Assembly (NCBI GenBank): GCA_001643675.2
Contig: LSRY02000023.1
Location: 659,001 to 723,000 of the forward strand
Source: Monocercomonoides exilis
Lineage: Eukaryota; Preaxostyla; Oxymonadida; Polymastigidae
Length of the DNA stretch: 64,000 nucleotides
Direction: 5' to 3'
Shown in pieces: positions 60,945 to 64,000 of the stretch. The stretch's first letter is position 1, and the number at the start of each line of letters is the position of its first letter. The notes under the pieces are model-generated. The model ran no database searches. It had not been told where the DNA came from and saw only the letters and a program-made list of their open reading frames with translations. Made by a program: the position numbers and the translations under genes.

Positions 60945-61960
60945 TTAATATTTCGCGTAACTCCCTTTAGCTTCAATAACTGCAGACAATCTATCGTTCA
61001 TTGAAACAATTGTGTTATAAATCATGAATTGAAAACTTATTTTCCAATTTGATGTGAGACTATCTTTAAATTCTGAAATAAATGTTTTTGGGACACTATC
61101 TTCAAAAACCCTATTATTTAACATTTTCCACACATTTTCGATGGAATTTTAATCCGGAGAGTATGGTAGCCACGGAACAGTGTGAATTCGATTGTCTTCA
61201 CTGTATTTTTTCACCAGCTTTGTTTTTTGAAAAGGTACATTATCATGAACGAATCAACAGAAAAAGGGTCACTTGGAATCAGCTTGTGTTTTAAAGTGCA
61301 CATAACAATTTTCGTATAATCAATTGAATCTATCGTATTTTCTAATGTGAATAAATCGCTTTTGAAATCCATTCCAACTGCGTACCATGCCGTAAGTTTT
61401 TGTCGAGGTTTCTGACTCTGATGATCGATGGAAATAGGATCATTCAGTGGAATGCATGTCATCCTTCTGCCATCTGGACCATCAAGGTTGAATTTTTTTT
61501 CGTCAGCAAAACAGGTGTGATTCCATTTGTTATCATCCCTTAAATGGCACTCTGCAAAGTCTTTTCTCTGTTGTTTTGTGTAATTAGTTTCAAATGGTTT
61601 CTTTTTTCGCAGTGTGTATTTGGATGGAACATTATGCAGCAGTAATCGTGCTGTGGTAAGACCACAAGGGATTCCTGTCACCTTTGGGATATCTCCTACC
61701 CTGTGTATCAAATTTTCTTTCAGTGCTTTCTTGGCGATGAATCTGTTTTTTCTTGTTAGAAATGTTGGAAGCCCTTGTTCACATTTGAATATACTTTGTG
61801 TCATAAGTTTTTTTGTGTTAATGTATTTTGATACGGATTCTCTCGATGTTTTTGTTATTCCTGCTATTGCATTTCCACTGATTCCTTTTGCATGAAGCCT
61901 TTTGATTTCCAGCTGCTTTTTCAGTGATCGTAAAGTTTCATGAAAAAAAATTAAAAATGA
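60945..61960 (-). pseudogene. Tc1/mariner transposase, broken
   Basis: The minus strand reads a helix-turn-helix (KKQLEIKRLHAKGISGNAIA), a second DNA-binding part, then CFADEKKFNLDGPDG with the first catalytic Asp, LTAWYAVGMDFKSDLFTLEN, a frameshift near 61250, HDNVPFQKTKL with the second Asp, and PWLPYSPD-stop-NSIENVWKML with the third catalytic position (Glu of IENVW). The TAA replaces the usual Leu of SPDLNPIE. No terminal inverted repeats were identified. It could once have moved the TA-flanked MITEs, but the ends do not link them. Confidence 0.85.
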
Positions 61961-62459
61961 AAAAATCGAAGATAAAAAGGAACTAAATCCATATTATTTA
62001 ACACACATTGAATTCAGAATGCCAAGATTACTAACATTGATTTCTTCCATTATTTTATTAATGTCTTTTTTTCGATGATCAATAAAGAAACCAGTTTGAG
62101 GTTTGTTTACTGTTTTGTTTATTGAACAATTAATGAAATGATAATTACAAAATGAAAAGCGAAATGCTTCTTTTGTCTGGTCAACTTAAAAGCAAAATAA
62201 GTTTTGAACATTATACGATGTAAGTGAATACAAGTGTCAGAAATTTTCAATTTTTAATTGAGAAAGAAATCCAATTTTTAATGAAAGGATATGTGGGGAT
62301 TAAGTCCTTCTATTGAGCCTTCATGAGAAATTGGACTGAACAAATGTTTGTTAACCTTTCAAATTTTTATAAAAATTTAAATATTTATTTTAAATTCTAC
62401 AATGAGAATAAAAAAAACAAAAAAAAAAAAAATCATTTCCATTATATGAATGAATAATA
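61961..62459. other. AT-rich spacer
   Basis: No gene was recognised. Confidence 0.5.
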
Positions 62460-62703
62460 TGGGTGATTCTTTTTGAAAAGTCACAAATGTTTAATTTTCA
62501 AATAAATCAAAAATTTCATATTTTGCTCAAATTTGTGTTTCAGCTCACAAATCTCCTCAAGAATGTTTGAAATAGCATTTTCAAGAAATAGATTCCATTA
62601 TAGTTAAGTTTGATATTTGTTGGCAAAATGTTAAGCAAAATATGAAATCTTTAAATTTATTCTGAAATAAAACATTTGTGACTATTTTTGAAAGAATCAC
62701 CCA
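62460..62703 (+). mobile_element. MITE family D (244 bp)
   Basis: Ends TGGGTGATTCTTTTTGAAA, then AAGTCACAAATGTTT, mirrored on the right by ACATTTGTGACTATTTTTG and AAGAATCACCCA. TA lies on both sides (62458-62459 and 62704-62705). The outer ten bases are shared with family C but the interior differs, so it is a sister family. Confidence 0.85.
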
Positions 62704-62729
62704 TATTTAAAGAAAAAAAAAAAGCTGAA

Positions 62730-63050
62730 GCGGTGCAGAAGCAGTTGAAGGAAGCTATGTTTTTATTGCATTTTACGAAATATTGTTCAAGATTGGAAAG
62801 GATTGCTTCTCTTGTGAAGGAGAATTGAGTCAGACTTGAGGAAGAGGTTTTATGTGAAAGTTCAGAAAGAAAACAAAGGAATACACTGTAAAGGCTAAAA
62901 AAGCAGGCAGACCTCTTGCAAAAGTTGGGAACCTACCAATTATTTGTGGCGAGAAAGAAAAACTATTCTCAGTTGAAGTTGCAATTGAATCTCGATCTGG
63001 GACAAGCCTCTCATTACGAAAAGCGGGCAATCTGGTTTGTGATAATTAAT
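62730..63050 (+). pseudogene. Possible pogo-like helix-turn-helix fragment
   Basis: In broken frames the plus strand reads VQKQLKEAMFLLHFTKYCS, then VKAKKAGRPLAKVGNLPIIC and EKLFSVEVAIES. A helix pair followed by a Gly-Arg-Pro and a second helical part recalls the CENP-B-type DNA-binding region of pogo/Tigger transposases. Too short for certainty. Confidence 0.3.
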
Positions 63051-63069
63051 CCATTGGTTCATTTATCTG

Positions 63070-63317
63070 TGTTTTGATGTGAAATATTATCAATGATGAG
63101 GAAGATGATGGAGAAAAAGAAGTAACGAAGAAAAGAAGAAAAGAAGAAAAGAAGAAAAAGAAAAGGATATTGAAGAAGAATTGCCTTCAGAGAAAAAAAT
63201 AGAAAATTACATCCAGAAAAATGAAAAAAGGAGATGACGAAACAAGTGATGAATTTGACACATTTGAATATTTCTCTGTGACCTGATAAATCACTCAAAC
63301 CCTCGTCTGTCACTAGG

Positions 63318-63345
<28 letters not shown>
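63070..63345. other. GAAAA-rich low-complexity stretch and poly-A
   Basis: Repeats of AAGAAAAGAAG near 63120-63170 and a run of about 27 A at 63317-63343. No gene was recognised. Confidence 0.6.
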
Positions 63346-63349
<4 letters not shown>

Positions 63350-63454
63350 TATTTTATTTGAATTTAAAAATACAAATACTAAAACTTCTTAAGACTTTTC
63401 AAAGCACTTTGGAGAAGATTTATTGATTGCATCTATAATATTTTGTTGTTTTTT

Positions 63455-63735
63455 CACTTTTCTCAGTGACTGTCAATGACAAATTGTGACAAAAAAATAC
63501 CTCAACCGATATTTCGTGTCAAATAAAATTAATATTGGAAACTTGATCACATAAATAAAAATTTTGATTTTTCAAAATAATAAGGATTATTTCATGAATA
63601 TTATAAAATTAATTATTTGAGTAATTAAGAATTATGAAATCGTTATTAATAACCCTCTTTGACAAAGCATAAATATCTTGCCAGTCATTTTGTCATTTTT
63701 TCAATTTTCTTTTGCCACGTCACAGTGACATAATT
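63455..63735 (-). repeat. Dispersed repeat arm, inverted relative to 30-600
   Basis: Reverse complement of the left arm but without the family-A MITE. The matching site is AATATC at 63673-63678. No ORF. Beyond it to 64000 the sequence is AT-rich and unrecognised. Confidence 0.7.
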
Positions 63736-64000
63736 TTGTTTTTTCTAAAATTCCCATTTATAGTCATGGACAAAACCTGGGGAAGGGACAAAATTCGGGA
63801 AAGTCTAACGAAAAACTCAAAAAAGATAAAAAATGTTGAAGTTGTTAATAATGAAAAAAGCAAACAGCTTCCTTTTGCTCTTCAATTGCACTACGTTTTC
63901 TTTTTATGAAATGATGAAAATTTTGAATTAATTTAATAAAATGAATGGATCACAAAGCCATAATGTTTGCTTTTTTTTCAATATGTCTTCTTTAACTTCG

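Overview
The window is AT-rich nuclear DNA of a unicellular eukaryote. It has short spliceosomal introns (50 to 149 nt, donors starting GTAT or GTT, acceptors ending AAG, CAG or TAG), serine-rich proteins encoded by long TCA/TCT tracts, importin-alpha-like and USP-type deubiquitinase genes, and many eukaryotic transposons. Two decayed surface-type proteins (about 19.7-22.1 kb and 34.6-36.4 kb, both minus strand) remind me of the large beta-helix/pectin-lyase-like families of oxymonads such as Monocercomonoides. That assignment is inference from memory. The standard genetic code fits: long ORFs are intact with TAA, TAG and TGA as stops, and in-frame stops in decayed copies do not replace one consistent amino acid.

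Layout. 0-1.2 kb: a dispersed repeat broken by a MITE, then a second MITE. 1.65-3.7 kb: unrecognised gene. 3.8-7.4 kb: divergent, enlarged importin-alpha with a 31-nt microexon. 8-12.2 kb: MITEs and inverted repeats around a complete two-exon PIF/Harbinger transposase. 12.9-17.4 kb: giant Ser-rich USP gene. 17.6-22.1 kb: decayed Ser-rich and surface-type genes. 22.2-27.9 kb: the main find, a 5.7-kb unit bounded by about 150-bp inverted repeats. It holds one three-exon gene joining a conserved N-terminal domain, a USP peptidase with its catalytic residues intact, and a DDE-like transposase domain, followed at once by a predicted structured RNA. 28.2-36.4 kb: GC-richer decayed coding sequence. 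37-38.4 kb: Merlin pseudogene and MITE. 40-49.2 kb: a graveyard of at least five more fragments of the USP/DDE family, with an intact Merlin transposon (25-bp TIRs, 8-bp target duplication) among them. 51.3-52.7 kb: MITE and broken Harbinger copy. 55.1-60.6 kb: Merlin fragment, DIRS fragment and a nearly full DIRS-like retrotransposon. 60.9-63 kb: Tc1/mariner pseudogene, MITE and a possible pogo-like fragment. 63.45-63.74 kb: inverted partner of the repeat at the left end.

How it fits together. Only the gene at 1.65 kb, the importin-alpha gene, and perhaps the Ser-rich USP gene look like ordinary cellular genes. Most of the rest is mobile DNA at different stages of decay. The USP/DDE unit looks like a DNA transposon family that carries its own deubiquitinase. 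The 12.9-17.4 kb USP gene shares the N-terminal and USP domains but has no DDE domain, so it may be a relative that was domesticated or that lost its transposase.
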